NCBI RefSeq assembly: GCF_029238095.1
Contig: NZ_JAQWGS010000015.1
Location: 1-64,000, forward strand
DNA: 64,000 nt
From: Lacinutrix sp.
GTDB lineage: Bacteria > Bacteroidota > Bacteroidia > Flavobacteriales > Flavobacteriaceae
Reading direction: 5' to 3'
Under the pieces are notes generated by a model that searched no databases, was not told where the DNA came from, and was given only the letters and a program-made list of their open reading frames with translations. How positions within the stretch are numbered: the first letter of the stretch is position 1; each line of letters starts with the position of its first letter. Positions 45,895 through 54,625 of the stretch are shown here, in pieces. A program made the position numbers and the translations under genes.

Positions 45895-45975
45895 CCTAAT
45901 TATGTAATAGAAAATCTATTACATCTTGACACTACTGCAAAACCTTCATTACGAAATTCTATTACATAATTTAGG
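45895..45975. repeat. 18-base inverted repeat with internal alternative hairpin
   Basis: CCTAATTATGTAATAGAA (45895-45912) is complementary to 45957-45975 apart from one extra T; the spacer is 44 bases. The core GTAATAG (45904-45910) can pair instead with CTATTAC at 45916-45922, giving a small local hairpin. Two mutually exclusive structures from one element could mean a regulatory RNA or a tiny mobile-element relic. It lies in the non-coding space downstream of merR. Confidence 0.5.
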
Positions 45976-46095
45976 TTTAATGAAAAACAAAAAACGAATG
46001 TAGTATAGTTATAGTGTGCAAATCTTAAAGAAATTATAAAATTTGTGAGTGAAATGTTATTTTTTAAGTTTTTAAAAAAGCTAGAGAAAAAAAAG

Positions 46096-46719
46096 CTATT
46101 CTTTAAGTAAAATTTTATAGGCCATACTTTGGGCTTTTTTGATATCGTTTTGGATTGCTGTTAACTTTGTATACGTTGCAATAACAGGAAAATCATTAAA
46201 CTCTTAAGAAAGCCAATCTGTAGTATTTAAATGTTTTGTTTTAAATGAATTTTGAATGTAAATATTAAATTCCTCGTTTAAAGAAGTTTTAGCAAACGCA
46301 GCCATTTGAATTCTATATGTGTTAATATGTAAAATAAATGCGTTACCAATTACTCTACCGTCTTTGAATAAGAGAACACTTGGCTTATCCATAACAGAAA
46401 AATCCATGCTATCTTTAGTCATATTAACTTCGGCTAACATGTTAACTTTTAAATTCTCGATGTAATTGTATAATTCGTTTGAAGCTTTTATAATTTCCTC
46501 TCCTTGTTTTTGGATTTTTTGAGATTGGTGTTTTAAAATACGCTCTTCATCTAAAGTTAATTCGTGGTAAGAATTCGAGTTAGCATTCTCCAACTTCTCA
46601 TTCATTACCCCAAATGAATCTAATACATTATGACTTAAATGTTGTGAAGTTTTCCAAAACAACATTGCTACAATTAATACTACAATAAAACTAATTGTAA
46701 GTAATACTGCTTTCTTCAA
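46096..46719 (-). pseudogene. GldM N-terminal-domain paralogue interrupted by an in-frame stop
   Basis: The ATG frame (171 residues to the TAA at 46204-46206) has a membrane helix (about 5-23) and NVLDSFGVMNEKLENAN, which matches the start of the T9SS/gliding motor protein GldM. Beyond the TAA the same frame continues for 34 codons as EFNDFPVIATYTKLTAIQN followed by DIKKAQ, again matching the GldM first periplasmic domain (WxxxxFxxFPxIAxxxKLxxxQNDIK). So a stop codon interrupts a conserved helix in what would be a roughly 207-residue GldM_N-only protein. It may be decayed, or a shortened form may still be made. Confidence 0.65.
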
Positions 46720-46722
46720 ACC

Positions 46723-48030
46723 TTATTTTTTACGCATATATACACTAACTGGAACACCTGTAAAATCGAAAATATCACGTAATTTATTTTCTAAAAAACG
46801 TTTATAAGGCTCACGTACATATTGAGGTAAATTACAAAAGAATGCAAATTGCGGTTGCGGTGTTGGCAATTGCATAATGTATTTAATTTTCACAAATTTT
46901 CCTTTGTAAGCTGGTGGAGGATAGCTTTCTATAATTGGTAAAAACGTATCGTTTAAAACACTTGTTTTAATTTTCTTAGTTCTGTTTTTATAAACCTCAA
47001 CAGCTGTTTCAATAGCTTTATAAATACGTTGCTTTGTTAATGCAGATATAAATACAATAGGTACATCTGTAAATGGCTCACATTGCTGGCGAATATGTTT
47101 TTCGAAAGCTATTGTTGTTTTATGGTCTTTTTCTACCAAGTCCCATTTATTTACTAAAATTACAATCCCTTTTCTATTTCTTTGGGCTAACCAAAAGATG
47201 TTTTGCACTTGGCCATCAAAACCTCTATTAGCGTCTACAACTAATAAACATACATCTGCATGTTCTATAGCTCTTACGCTTCGCATTACAGAATAGAATT
47301 CTAAATCTTCTTTTACTTTAGTTTTTTTTCTTATGCCTGCTGTATCCACTAAATTAAAATCGAAGCCAAAACGATTGTATTTAGTATCTATAGAATCTCT
47401 TGTTGTACCAGCAATATCTGTTACTATATATCTATCCTTTCCAATTAAAGCATTTATAAAAGAAGACTTTCCTGCATTTGGTCTACCAACTACTGCAAAT
47501 CTTGGTAACTCGTCTTGTTCTTCGTCTTGTTCTTTCTCAGGAAGCGCTTTTACTAAAGCGTCTAATAAATCTCCTGTCCCACTTCCGTTTATACTAGCAA
47601 TAGTGAAGTATTCTCCTAAACCTAAACTGTAAAATTCTACTGCATCTTCTGCTCTTTTTCCGTTATCTACTTTATTAACAACTAAAAAGACTGGTTTTGT
47701 GACTTTACGTAATAATGTTGCAACATCCTCATCCATTCCTGTAACACCTGTTTCTACATCTACCATAAAAATAATAGCATCTGCTTCTTCAATTGCTAAT
47801 TCTACTTGCTTATCGATTTCAGCTTCAAAAATATCGTCGCTTCCCTTTACATAACCTCCTGTGTCTATTAAAGAAAATTCTTTTCCATTCCAGTCACTTT
47901 TTCCGTAATGGCGATCTCTTGTAACACCACTTACGGCATCTACAATCGCTTCACGACGTTGAATTAAACGATTAAAAAAAGTGGATTTACCAACGTTTGG
48001 TCTTCCTACAATTGCTACTATATTACTCAT
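46723..48030 (-). CDS. der: ribosome biogenesis GTPase Der
   Basis: Double-domain GTPase (EngA/Der) needed for 50S ribosome assembly. The start at 48030 ([20 protein letters not shown]) is chosen because the family begins right at the first P-loop, so an upstream 15-codon extension is dropped. Two G domains: GRPNVGKS / DTGGY / NKVD and GRPNAGKS / DTAGI / NKWD, followed by a KH-like C-terminal domain (about 350-435). It ends 3 bases before the GldM-like frame. Confidence 0.97.
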   Translation of the reverse strand: MSNIVAIVGRPNVGKSTFFNRLIQRREAIVDAVSGVTRDRHYGKSDWNGKEFSLIDTGGYVKGSDDIFEAEIDKQVELAIEEADAIIFMVDVETGVTGMDEDVATLLRKVTKPVFLVVNKVDNGKRAEDAVEFYSLGLGEYFTIASINGSGTGDLLDALVKALPEKEQDEEQDELPRFAVVGRPNAGKSSFINALIGKDRYIVTDIAGTTRDSIDTKYNRFGFDFNLVDTAGIRKKTKVKEDLEFYSVMRSVRAIEHADVCLLVVDANRGFDGQVQNIFWLAQRNRKGIVILVNKWDLVEKDHKTTIAFEKHIRQQCEPFTDVPIVFISALTKQRIYKAIETAVEVYKNRTKKIKTSVLNDTFLPIIESYPPPAYKGKFVKIKYIMQLPTPQPQFAFFCNLPQYVREPYKRFLENKLRDIFDFTGVPVSVYMRKK

Positions 48031-48128
48031 AATTTCATGTTTTATCTGCATTACATATCCTGTAAGCGCCTGCAAAGGTAGTGTTTAGTTTAAGAAAAAA
48101 ATGTAAATTGAAGTTTTAAACACAAATT

Positions 48129-48623
48129 ATGTTATTAGAAAACGAAATAATATTAAGACCACGTTTTAAATTCGACATAGAATACAACAACGAAAAACTT
48201 CTAGAACTTTTTGATGCCACTAAAAGTACGCAAAGTAATTTTATTGTGTCTAGAGTAGACGACCATGTTTTTATTAAAATTCCTAAAGCAAAACAACAGT
48301 TTTGGTCTCCACAGTTACATTTAGAAATTAATAAAATTGAACATAATAAAAGCCAATTGTATGGTTTGTTTGGTCCTAATCCAACCGTTTGGACCTTGTT
48401 TATGTTTTTACATTTTGCAGTTGCTGGATTATTTATAGCACTTTGTATTTGGGCCTATTCTAATTATGCTTTAAAAGTTGATTACTCTTTACAGATTTGG
48501 GGAATGGTTTTAATGATTGTTTTATGGTTTGTATTGTATTTTTCTGGACGTGTTAGTAAAGCTTCAAATCAAAAAGAAATGACAGATTTATATACTTTTA
48601 TGAGCAGTGTTTTGGATGAATAA
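48129..48623 (+). CDS. hypothetical two-helix membrane protein
   Basis: A 164-residue protein with a soluble N-terminal part (residues 1-88: 'NEIILRPRFKFDIE', 'DDHVFIKIPKAKQQFWSPQLHLEI', 'GLFGPNPTVWT') and two membrane helices (about 90-112 and 123-143). Related proteins in flavobacteria are annotated only as hypothetical. It reads away from der, with 98 bases between the starts. No motif suggests an activity. Confidence 0.65.
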   Translation: MLLENEIILRPRFKFDIEYNNEKLLELFDATKSTQSNFIVSRVDDHVFIKIPKAKQQFWSPQLHLEINKIEHNKSQLYGLFGPNPTVWTLFMFLHFAVAGLFIALCIWAYSNYALKVDYSLQIWGMVLMIVLWFVLYFSGRVSKASNQKEMTDLYTFMSSVLDE

Positions 48624-48625
48624 AA

Positions 48626-48652
48626 AAAGCTTCAGCATTAAACTGAAGCTTT
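48626..48652. terminator. terminator between convergent genes
   Basis: A perfect 10-base stem AAAGCTTCAG (48626-48635) and CTGAAGCTTT (48643-48652) with a 7-base loop. It carries the same GCTTCAG stem as the hairpin at 12266. Confidence 0.8.
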
Positions 48653-48671
48653 AAAAACATTTTAAATTAAT

Positions 48672-50201
48672 TTATTGTTCGTTTTGATAAATAGTTACAG
48701 TACCACTATCTTCATTTGAAACAATTAGTAAATCTTTTCCATTAGGACTATCAACTGCTGGTACAATTAACAAACCTTCTGGAGCCTCATCACCATTATG
48801 AGATAATATTGTTAAAAAAGTTGGTGCATTTGGATTAGTTATATCATATACCATTATCTGATCTGTACGTTCTAATCCAACAAATAAAATATAACGTTGA
48901 TCTCCAATATTTAATACTTCTACACTTTCTGGTTCTGCACCTTTATCATCACTTCTACCATCATCATCATTAAAAGTAGCTGGTGTTGCTGCTAGTGTCT
49001 CTGTAGCAATACTGTTTCCACTATCATAAACTTGTTGTCCATTACCATTCCAAATTGTAAAAGATCTGGCTCCATAAGAATATATTTCATCATAATCTCC
49101 ATCATTATCAATATCTCCTTCAGATAACATCATTTTTAAACGTCCTAAATTTGCTTCGTTTTGATAATCTTCTGAAGCAGGAAAAACTGTTGGATCTAAA
49201 ACGACATCTTTAATTCTATCTTCACCTACATATCCAGGTGTACCTTCATATTCTCTTGCGTCTCCTTCGTTTGCAGAAATCACGTAATCTACACCTGCAA
49301 TATTAACATACACGATAGCATCTGGTTGAAACAACCCTCTAATTGGCCAATTTTTTAATTCTTTAACACCATCTTCATTACTAGCATCTAAAGAGTTTTG
49401 TGGTAAACTATGATCTTTATATCCTAACGGATAAATTGCTTCAATAGTTTTTGTTGTTAAATTAATTTTAGCAATTCCGTTATTTTCTTGTAAAGACACC
49501 CAAGCTGTTTGAGAATCGTCAGATACTGCAATATATTCTGGCTCAACATCTTTAGCCAAATCTGCATTTGGACCAAACACTCTAAATCCTTGTGTCTCTA
49601 ATGACGCTTCTTGCGAATTAAAAGATGAAAAATCTAAAGTTGTAACTGAGTCATCATTTAAATCTATGATACTAATAGTTCCCATAGGATCTATAGTATA
49701 ATCGTCATTTGGCTCGCCTTCATTTGCAGTAATAATTAAATTGCCTGATTTTGAAAACGTTACCATATCTGGTAATGCACCAACAGTATATTGATTAAGT
49801 AATGTCATATCTGAAGTGTCATAAACCATAATTTTTCCAGGATCTTGCTTAACTAAAGCTTCTACAGCTATTGCTAATTTTCCATTATAAACAGACACGC
49901 TATTTGGTGCTCCAAATGCACTTAATGGTATTGATGTTTCTTGTATTGGAGCATCTAAATCTGAAATATTATAAATCGAAATCTCAGTAGATTCTGAATT
50001 TGTAATAAATAATTTATTTGTTGCTACATCATAAGCAGATATTTCTGAAGCTGCTTCACCACCAACATTTATTGTACTTTTATATTGGAAATTTACATTA
50101 GTATTTATTGGATCTTCAATAATAGGTGTATCATCATCATCTTGACAATTAAAAATAAGTAATGCTGAAAATGCTAAAATGGTTTTGTTTAAAAGTTTCA
50201 T
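48672..50201 (-). CDS. choice-of-anchor I family lipoprotein
   Basis: A lipoprotein of about 509 residues from the ATG at 50201, which gives a clean signal (MKLLNKTILAFSALLIFNC, Cys19) followed by an Asp-rich linker. The rest is a seven-bladed-propeller-like chain (IAVSDDSQTAWVSLQENNGIA, YVISANEGDAREYEGTPGY, DAIVYVNIAGVDY, FVGLERTDQIMVYD), which matches the 'choice-of-anchor I' domain of surface proteins. It probably stays on the outer membrane or cell surface. The function is unknown, and some relatives sit near phosphatases or nucleases. Confidence 0.85.
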   Translation of the reverse strand: MKLLNKTILAFSALLIFNCQDDDDTPIIEDPINTNVNFQYKSTINVGGEAASEISAYDVATNKLFITNSESTEISIYNISDLDAPIQETSIPLSAFGAPNSVSVYNGKLAIAVEALVKQDPGKIMVYDTSDMTLLNQYTVGALPDMVTFSKSGNLIITANEGEPNDDYTIDPMGTISIIDLNDDSVTTLDFSSFNSQEASLETQGFRVFGPNADLAKDVEPEYIAVSDDSQTAWVSLQENNGIAKINLTTKTIEAIYPLGYKDHSLPQNSLDASNEDGVKELKNWPIRGLFQPDAIVYVNIAGVDYVISANEGDAREYEGTPGYVGEDRIKDVVLDPTVFPASEDYQNEANLGRLKMMLSEGDIDNDGDYDEIYSYGARSFTIWNGNGQQVYDSGNSIATETLAATPATFNDDDGRSDDKGAEPESVEVLNIGDQRYILFVGLERTDQIMVYDITNPNAPTFLTILSHNGDEAPEGLLIVPAVDSPNGKDLLIVSNEDSGTVTIYQNEQ

Positions 50202-50352
50202 ATTTTTTGGTTTTATAATTAATACCAAATTTGAAACTCTACCTTAAATTTAAGGTTATTACACTTACAAGAAATCTTTAAGCATTACTAACTTTAAGGC
50301 TAGTTATTTTAAGAAAACATTATCTAGATGTAAAATTGATATTTACATCAGG

Positions 50353-51234
50353 TTATTGATTATACCCAAAACGTTTTAATTGTCGTTGATTACTTCTCCA
50401 GTTTTTATTGACTTTTACATAAAGTTCTAGGTGAATTTGCTTTCCAAAGAATTTTTCTAAATCTTTTCTAGCTTCTACACCAACACGCTTTAAAGCACTT
50501 CCTTTATGCCCAATAATGATCCCTTTTTGCGTTTCGCGCTCGACCATAATAACTGATCTTACTCGTATTATTGTTTCTTCTTCAAAAAACTCTTCAGTAT
50601 CAATCTCTACAGCGTAAGGAATTTCCTTTTTGTAGTGTATTAATATTTTTTCTCTAATAGTTTCGTTTATAAAAAAACGCTCTGGTTTATCTGTTAATTG
50701 ATCCTTTGGATAGTATGGTGGAGATTCTGGAAGTAATTCTATAATTTTATCAAAAACTTCTTTAACATTAAAACCTTCTAAAGCCGAAATAGCAATAATC
50801 TCTGCATTTGGTACTTTTTCTGCCCATAATTGCACTTGTTCTTCTAATTGCGCCTGATTGGATTTATCTATTTTATTTAATAGTAATAAAACAGGAATTT
50901 TTGCACTAGTGATTTTCTTAAAGAATGCTTCGTCTTTAAGTTCTTTCTCTCCAATTTCTACCATGTAAATTAGTAAATCTGCATCATCGAATGCCGATTT
51001 TACAAAATCCATCATAGAGGCTTGTAGCTCATAAGCTGGTTTAATAATTCCAGGCGTATCACTTAAAACAACTTGAAAATTTTCACCATTTACTATACCT
51101 AATATTCGATGCCTTGTAGTTTGTGCTTTTGAGGTAATAATGGATAGTTTTTCTCCAACAAAAGCATTCATTAATGTAGATTTACCAACGTTTGGATTAC
51201 CTATAATATTTACAAAACCTGCTTTATGACTCAT
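50353..51234 (-). CDS. era: GTPase Era
   Basis: Ribosome-assembly GTPase binding the 3' end of 16S rRNA. 293 residues: an N-terminal G domain (GNPNVGKST, SDTPGI, LNKID) and a C-terminal KH domain (about 205-290, FFEEETIIRVRSVIMVERETQ, GHKGSALKRVGVEARKDLEKF). The TKPERFF linker is typical. It lies near der, with two unrelated genes between, as in several flavobacteria. A SPOUT methyltransferase gene lies 27 bases upstream on the same strand. Confidence 0.97.
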   Translation of the reverse strand: MSHKAGFVNIIGNPNVGKSTLMNAFVGEKLSIITSKAQTTRHRILGIVNGENFQVVLSDTPGIIKPAYELQASMMDFVKSAFDDADLLIYMVEIGEKELKDEAFFKKITSAKIPVLLLLNKIDKSNQAQLEEQVQLWAEKVPNAEIIAISALEGFNVKEVFDKIIELLPESPPYYPKDQLTDKPERFFINETIREKILIHYKKEIPYAVEIDTEEFFEEETIIRVRSVIMVERETQKGIIIGHKGSALKRVGVEARKDLEKFFGKQIHLELYVKVNKNWRSNQRQLKRFGYNQ

Positions 51235-51261
51235 TCTATTATTATTTTAATGACTACAAAG

Positions 51262-51720
51262 TTACAACCTTGGTTTATTTATTCCTCTATCATACATTAT
51301 AATACTTCCTGCGACCGAAACATTTAAGCTTAATTGAGACTTAAATTTCACTAAATAATGACTTTTCTCAATCGCTTGCTTAGACAAACCGTGATCCTCT
51401 GCTCCCAATAAATAAACACAACGTCTTGGATGATTGAAAGTTTCTAAATCTATGGCTTTATCTGTTAATTCTACACCTATGAGTCTTGCACCTTTTGGTA
51501 GGTGGTTATAGAATTCATCGAAGTTATCGTAATGAAAATAAGGCATTGCTTTAACAGCATTATGCGTGTCGCAGGCTTGTTTTGCATAACGGTTACCAAT
51601 AGTAAAAATAAAACTTGCACCTAAATTTTGAGCAGAACGCCAAAGAACACCAAGATTTTCTGGTGTTTTACCATTTTGGATGCCAATACCAAAATATTCG
51701 TTTTCGAAGTTGTCTATCAT
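51262..51720 (-). CDS. SPOUT-family RNA methyltransferase
   Basis: A 152-residue methyltransferase of the SpoU/TrmH type. The knotted C-terminal core is visible: NLGVLWRSAQNLGASFIFTIG, then CVYLLGAEDHGLSKQAIE and SLNVSVAGSIIMYDRGI, corresponding to motifs 1-3. It is a compact version without extra RNA-binding domain. The tRNA or rRNA target cannot be predicted from this. It may be co-transcribed with era. Confidence 0.85.
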   Translation of the reverse strand: MIDNFENEYFGIGIQNGKTPENLGVLWRSAQNLGASFIFTIGNRYAKQACDTHNAVKAMPYFHYDNFDEFYNHLPKGARLIGVELTDKAIDLETFNHPRRCVYLLGAEDHGLSKQAIEKSHYLVKFKSQLSLNVSVAGSIIMYDRGINKPRL

Positions 51721-52183
51721 TCTGTAAAAATAAATATTTTATACTAAATGCGGAGATACTCTATTTTACACTAGCAACTTTATCTGCCTTAATATGTTTG
51801 TTATAAGTAAAAAAACACAGGAAAAACTCTAAAACCTTGATTTTAGTGCAAAAAAAAGCTCCACATTTATGTGAAGCTTTACTAGTAGAGCAGACAGAAA
51901 AAATATCGAACTCAATTACATATAGCTTAGCTCAATTTTCAAAACTACTAGGTAGTTAAATGTTGTATTTTGAATTTACATTATACTAAAAACCATTCTT
52001 TCTAATGATATCAAAAATACCCATTTTAATACCAATAATGAAAATTTGCTGAATTTAGAGGTGTCTTAATAAGGGGAAGTCTACAAACCCAGCTGATAGT
52101 TGGTAGTTGAGTTTTTAATACCCAAATAATCCAAAGATATAGTTCTATTTTTTATGTAATGCATATAATTAAAAATTGAATTT
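51721..52183. other. 463-base intergenic region, no gene recognised
   Basis: The stretch holds a hairpin at 51853-51880 and a segment at about 52053-52090 (GAGGTGTCTTAATAAGGGG and following) that could be a decayed element end. A GAACTC word at 51918 hints weakly at a tRNA T-arm, but no cloverleaf can be drawn. I see no supported coding sequence on either strand. Confidence 0.5.
51853..51880. terminator. hairpin in the 51.8-kb intergenic region
   Basis: AAAAAGCTCCACAT and ATGTGAAGCTTT pair with one mismatch around a short TT loop; A and T runs flank it. No plus-strand gene directly precedes it, so what it terminates is unclear. Confidence 0.5.
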
Positions 52184-53380
52184 CTATTTTTTTATTATTT
52201 TTTTTGTTGTTGAAAATGTATTTGATTGAATTTTTATAAAATAAATACCAGTATCAAGATTAGAAACATTTAAAACATGGTCTTCAATTATTCTTTTGAA
52301 TATCTCTATTCCCATAATATTATAAATAGAAACAGAAATTGGAGTGCTTAGGTTTGTACTAAAATTGATATAACTTGAGTATATTGGGTTCGGATAAATT
52401 TTAATAAATTTATTTTCTTCAACCGAATCAACAGAAAGAATATTTGGTAAAAAAAACTGTAAAGCATCATTTGCCATAAGTTGAGCATTATGACCAATAC
52501 CTGTAACTTCATGCTTTTCCCAGTTAAATGGTAAACTTATATCAGTAGAAGTAGTTTGACTTGTGTTAAAAAAATACTGACCTCTTACATATCGATTTAA
52601 GCCTTGTTGTGCATCTAAAATATCATTATGTCTTAGAGCTGGAGAATTTGGATCTGTATCATTTGTTCCTAAATGTATGACTAACTCTTTACCAAAGAAT
52701 TGCTCCAAAGTAACATTTAGTGGTGTAGTTAAATTTTGAAAAAAAATAAACAAATCCTCATTTGTTGATCCAAATGGAAGTCCTGTACCATAAGGATAAT
52801 CAACACCTGATTCTGGCACAGTGTACCAGCCCGAATTTGAACATACGCCTATTCCCAACTTACTATCTGGCACAAAAAGTGCAAAACGATGCAAAAATTG
52901 AGCACCACCAGAATGACCCCAAGCACTATAGGTTTCTTGTACTCCAGAAATATCATTCTTAATATATTCAAAGAGAGGTTCTATGACAGAAAATGTCCAT
53001 TCATTGGGATCGTTAAACTCTAATTGTGTTGGGTTATCACCGTCCACAAAAACATTACCCATAAGGTAATTATCTCCCAGACCAGGATAATTAACATTAG
53101 TAAATTCAGGCGCAAAAACCATAAATCCATTTGAATTTGCCATACTTATCCAATAATCTCTGTAATTGGCTCCATCTCTATTGGCACCATGAAAGGACAT
53201 CAATATAGGCATAGTTGTGATATTACCAGATGGAATATGATAAAACACTTCAATAGGTGGCCTGTTTACAGGAGATTGAGGCGTAAAAATAAAAGAACCT
53301 GTTGTATTTGAATTTAAATTTTGAGTATAAATTAAACCCGAAAAAAGCAAAAAAGAAAATAAAAAAAGATGGTTTTTCAT
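52184..53380 (-). CDS. T9SS-exported alpha/beta hydrolase
   Basis: A 398-residue secreted protein from the ATG at 53380 (MKNHLFLFSFLLFSGLIYTQ signal). The catalytic domain is of the feruloyl-esterase/polyhydroxybutyrate-depolymerase-like type: PILMSFHGANRDGANY, nucleophile in AWGHSGGAQFLHRF, then IHLGTNDTDP, and histidine in GIGHNAQ. The C-terminus is a T9SS type A sorting tail (IKIYPNPI..., LDTGIYFIKI..., TKKIIKK). The substrate is unknown. Last gene of the run that also holds two porins and an M14 peptidase; its ATG is 1 base after the preceding stop. Confidence 0.85.
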   Translation of the reverse strand: MKNHLFLFSFLLFSGLIYTQNLNSNTTGSFIFTPQSPVNRPPIEVFYHIPSGNITTMPILMSFHGANRDGANYRDYWISMANSNGFMVFAPEFTNVNYPGLGDNYLMGNVFVDGDNPTQLEFNDPNEWTFSVIEPLFEYIKNDISGVQETYSAWGHSGGAQFLHRFALFVPDSKLGIGVCSNSGWYTVPESGVDYPYGTGLPFGSTNEDLFIFFQNLTTPLNVTLEQFFGKELVIHLGTNDTDPNSPALRHNDILDAQQGLNRYVRGQYFFNTSQTTSTDISLPFNWEKHEVTGIGHNAQLMANDALQFFLPNILSVDSVEENKFIKIYPNPIYSSYINFSTNLSTPISVSIYNIMGIEIFKRIIEDHVLNVSNLDTGIYFIKIQSNTFSTTKKIIKK

Positions 53381-53381
53381 T

Positions 53382-54605
53382 CTAGAAAACAATTTGAATT
53401 AAGAACTCACCAACAGTTTGATTTCCAACATTTTTAATATCTATACTGCTTATTGAGGCTTGCATTTTTAAATTATTGTTATCAAAATATTTGGTTAAAC
53501 CCAATGTAAAACCACTGTAATCTGTTAATAAAGAATTGAGGTTAGATTCAAATTCTGGTGTAGCACTTTCATATCTCAAATCAAAACCAAAACCCTTTTT
53601 AGTAACATAGCCTGCTTGGACATTGTAGCTATCACCTAATACTAAAAATTCACTTATTTGTTGAGGCGCTAAAATTTGTGTTGCAGCTTCATCTGTGTAA
53701 ACTAAATCTAAACCTTCTGCGCGTGCAATGGCATATTCTGCTAATAATGAAAAGCCTTTGTATTTTAACAATAAGTCAATGTAGGCTTGTGAGTAATCAG
53801 GAAGATTTTCACTTCCATTTGCACTAAATAAAAGGAAGTCTCCATGACCTTCTCCGTTAGCATTACTCGCTCCAAAATTTTTACTTGCAGCTGCTCCAAT
53901 AACAAGTTTCAAATTTTCTTCATGTGCTAAATCTGCACTAAATAAATCATTCCCATCTGTAAAGAAGCCTAAAGGATACAAATCTAAACGACCACCAACT
54001 TTTAAGCCACCTAAATCTGAATCTCGAGAATCATTGCCAAATGAATTACGTCCATCACCTGATGTTAATGCAAACATGGGTGCAAAACCAAATTTGTTGC
54101 CAACTTTAAATTTAGATTCTATAAATACACCAAATTCACGACCTGTATTACTTAACGTTTGACTCAATAAACTTCGGTTTGTAAATTGCAACCTATCTTC
54201 TCTGTACGTCATCTCACGATTATTTATAAATGTTTGTTTCTGTCCAAATGTTATGGTAATATCTTTTGTTAGATGATAGGCTAACCAAGCGTCTAACAAG
54301 GGTTGCGATTGACTATAATCCGTTTGAACTAAAAAGCTCACCTTTTCTTTAACTGCTTTTCCGCTTAATATTAGGAAGGCGTTTCTGGCATTAAATGTAT
54401 TTTCGCCATCCTTACCTGAAACTTTACTATAGCTATATGTTGGTGTTACAAAACCACCAAAATTAAACTGATAATTTCCTTCGTTAAAAGAAAAATTCAG
54501 TCCACTACCAAGGTCAAAGCTTGCTACATTTTTTTCTTTGCTTTCTTGTGCATTTATCAGTATTGATAAACTGAAAAATAGGATTAGTGATGCTATTTTT
54601 TTCAT
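53382..54605 (-). CDS. porin O/P-type outer-membrane channel (second copy)
   Basis: A 407-residue beta-barrel protein from the ATG at 54605 (MKKIASLILFFSLSILINAQ signal). The body has the PorinO/P-like pattern: FGGFVTPTYSYSKVSG, LLDAWLAYHLTKDITITFGQKQTFINNRE and DYSQAYIDLLLKYKGFSLLAEYA, ending in a hydrophobic FLIQIVF. It is a paralogue of the channel at 56161 (shared order of GQ(K/R)xTFxxNRE, GGLK(V/I)GGR, LPDYxxxxxDLLxKYxGFSLL-type blocks). Probably takes up anionic or small peptide solutes. Confidence 0.82.
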   Translation of the reverse strand: MKKIASLILFFSLSILINAQESKEKNVASFDLGSGLNFSFNEGNYQFNFGGFVTPTYSYSKVSGKDGENTFNARNAFLILSGKAVKEKVSFLVQTDYSQSQPLLDAWLAYHLTKDITITFGQKQTFINNREMTYREDRLQFTNRSLLSQTLSNTGREFGVFIESKFKVGNKFGFAPMFALTSGDGRNSFGNDSRDSDLGGLKVGGRLDLYPLGFFTDGNDLFSADLAHEENLKLVIGAAASKNFGASNANGEGHGDFLLFSANGSENLPDYSQAYIDLLLKYKGFSLLAEYAIARAEGLDLVYTDEAATQILAPQQISEFLVLGDSYNVQAGYVTKKGFGFDLRYESATPEFESNLNSLLTDYSGFTLGLTKYFDNNNLKMQASISSIDIKNVGNQTVGEFLIQIVF

Positions 54606-54625
54606 ATCTGTATAAATTTGCTTCA

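Noticed and set aside
51893-51930. tRNA-like words (GAGCAGACAG, ATCGAACTC) near 51.9 kb
   Set aside because: No acceptor stem, D-arm or anticodon arm can be paired; looks accidental or a very degraded remnant.
52053-52090. GAGGTGTCTTAATAAGGGG with following sequence, resembling the end of an insertion sequence
   Set aside because: No transposase fragment, no matching inverted end and no target duplication could be found nearby.
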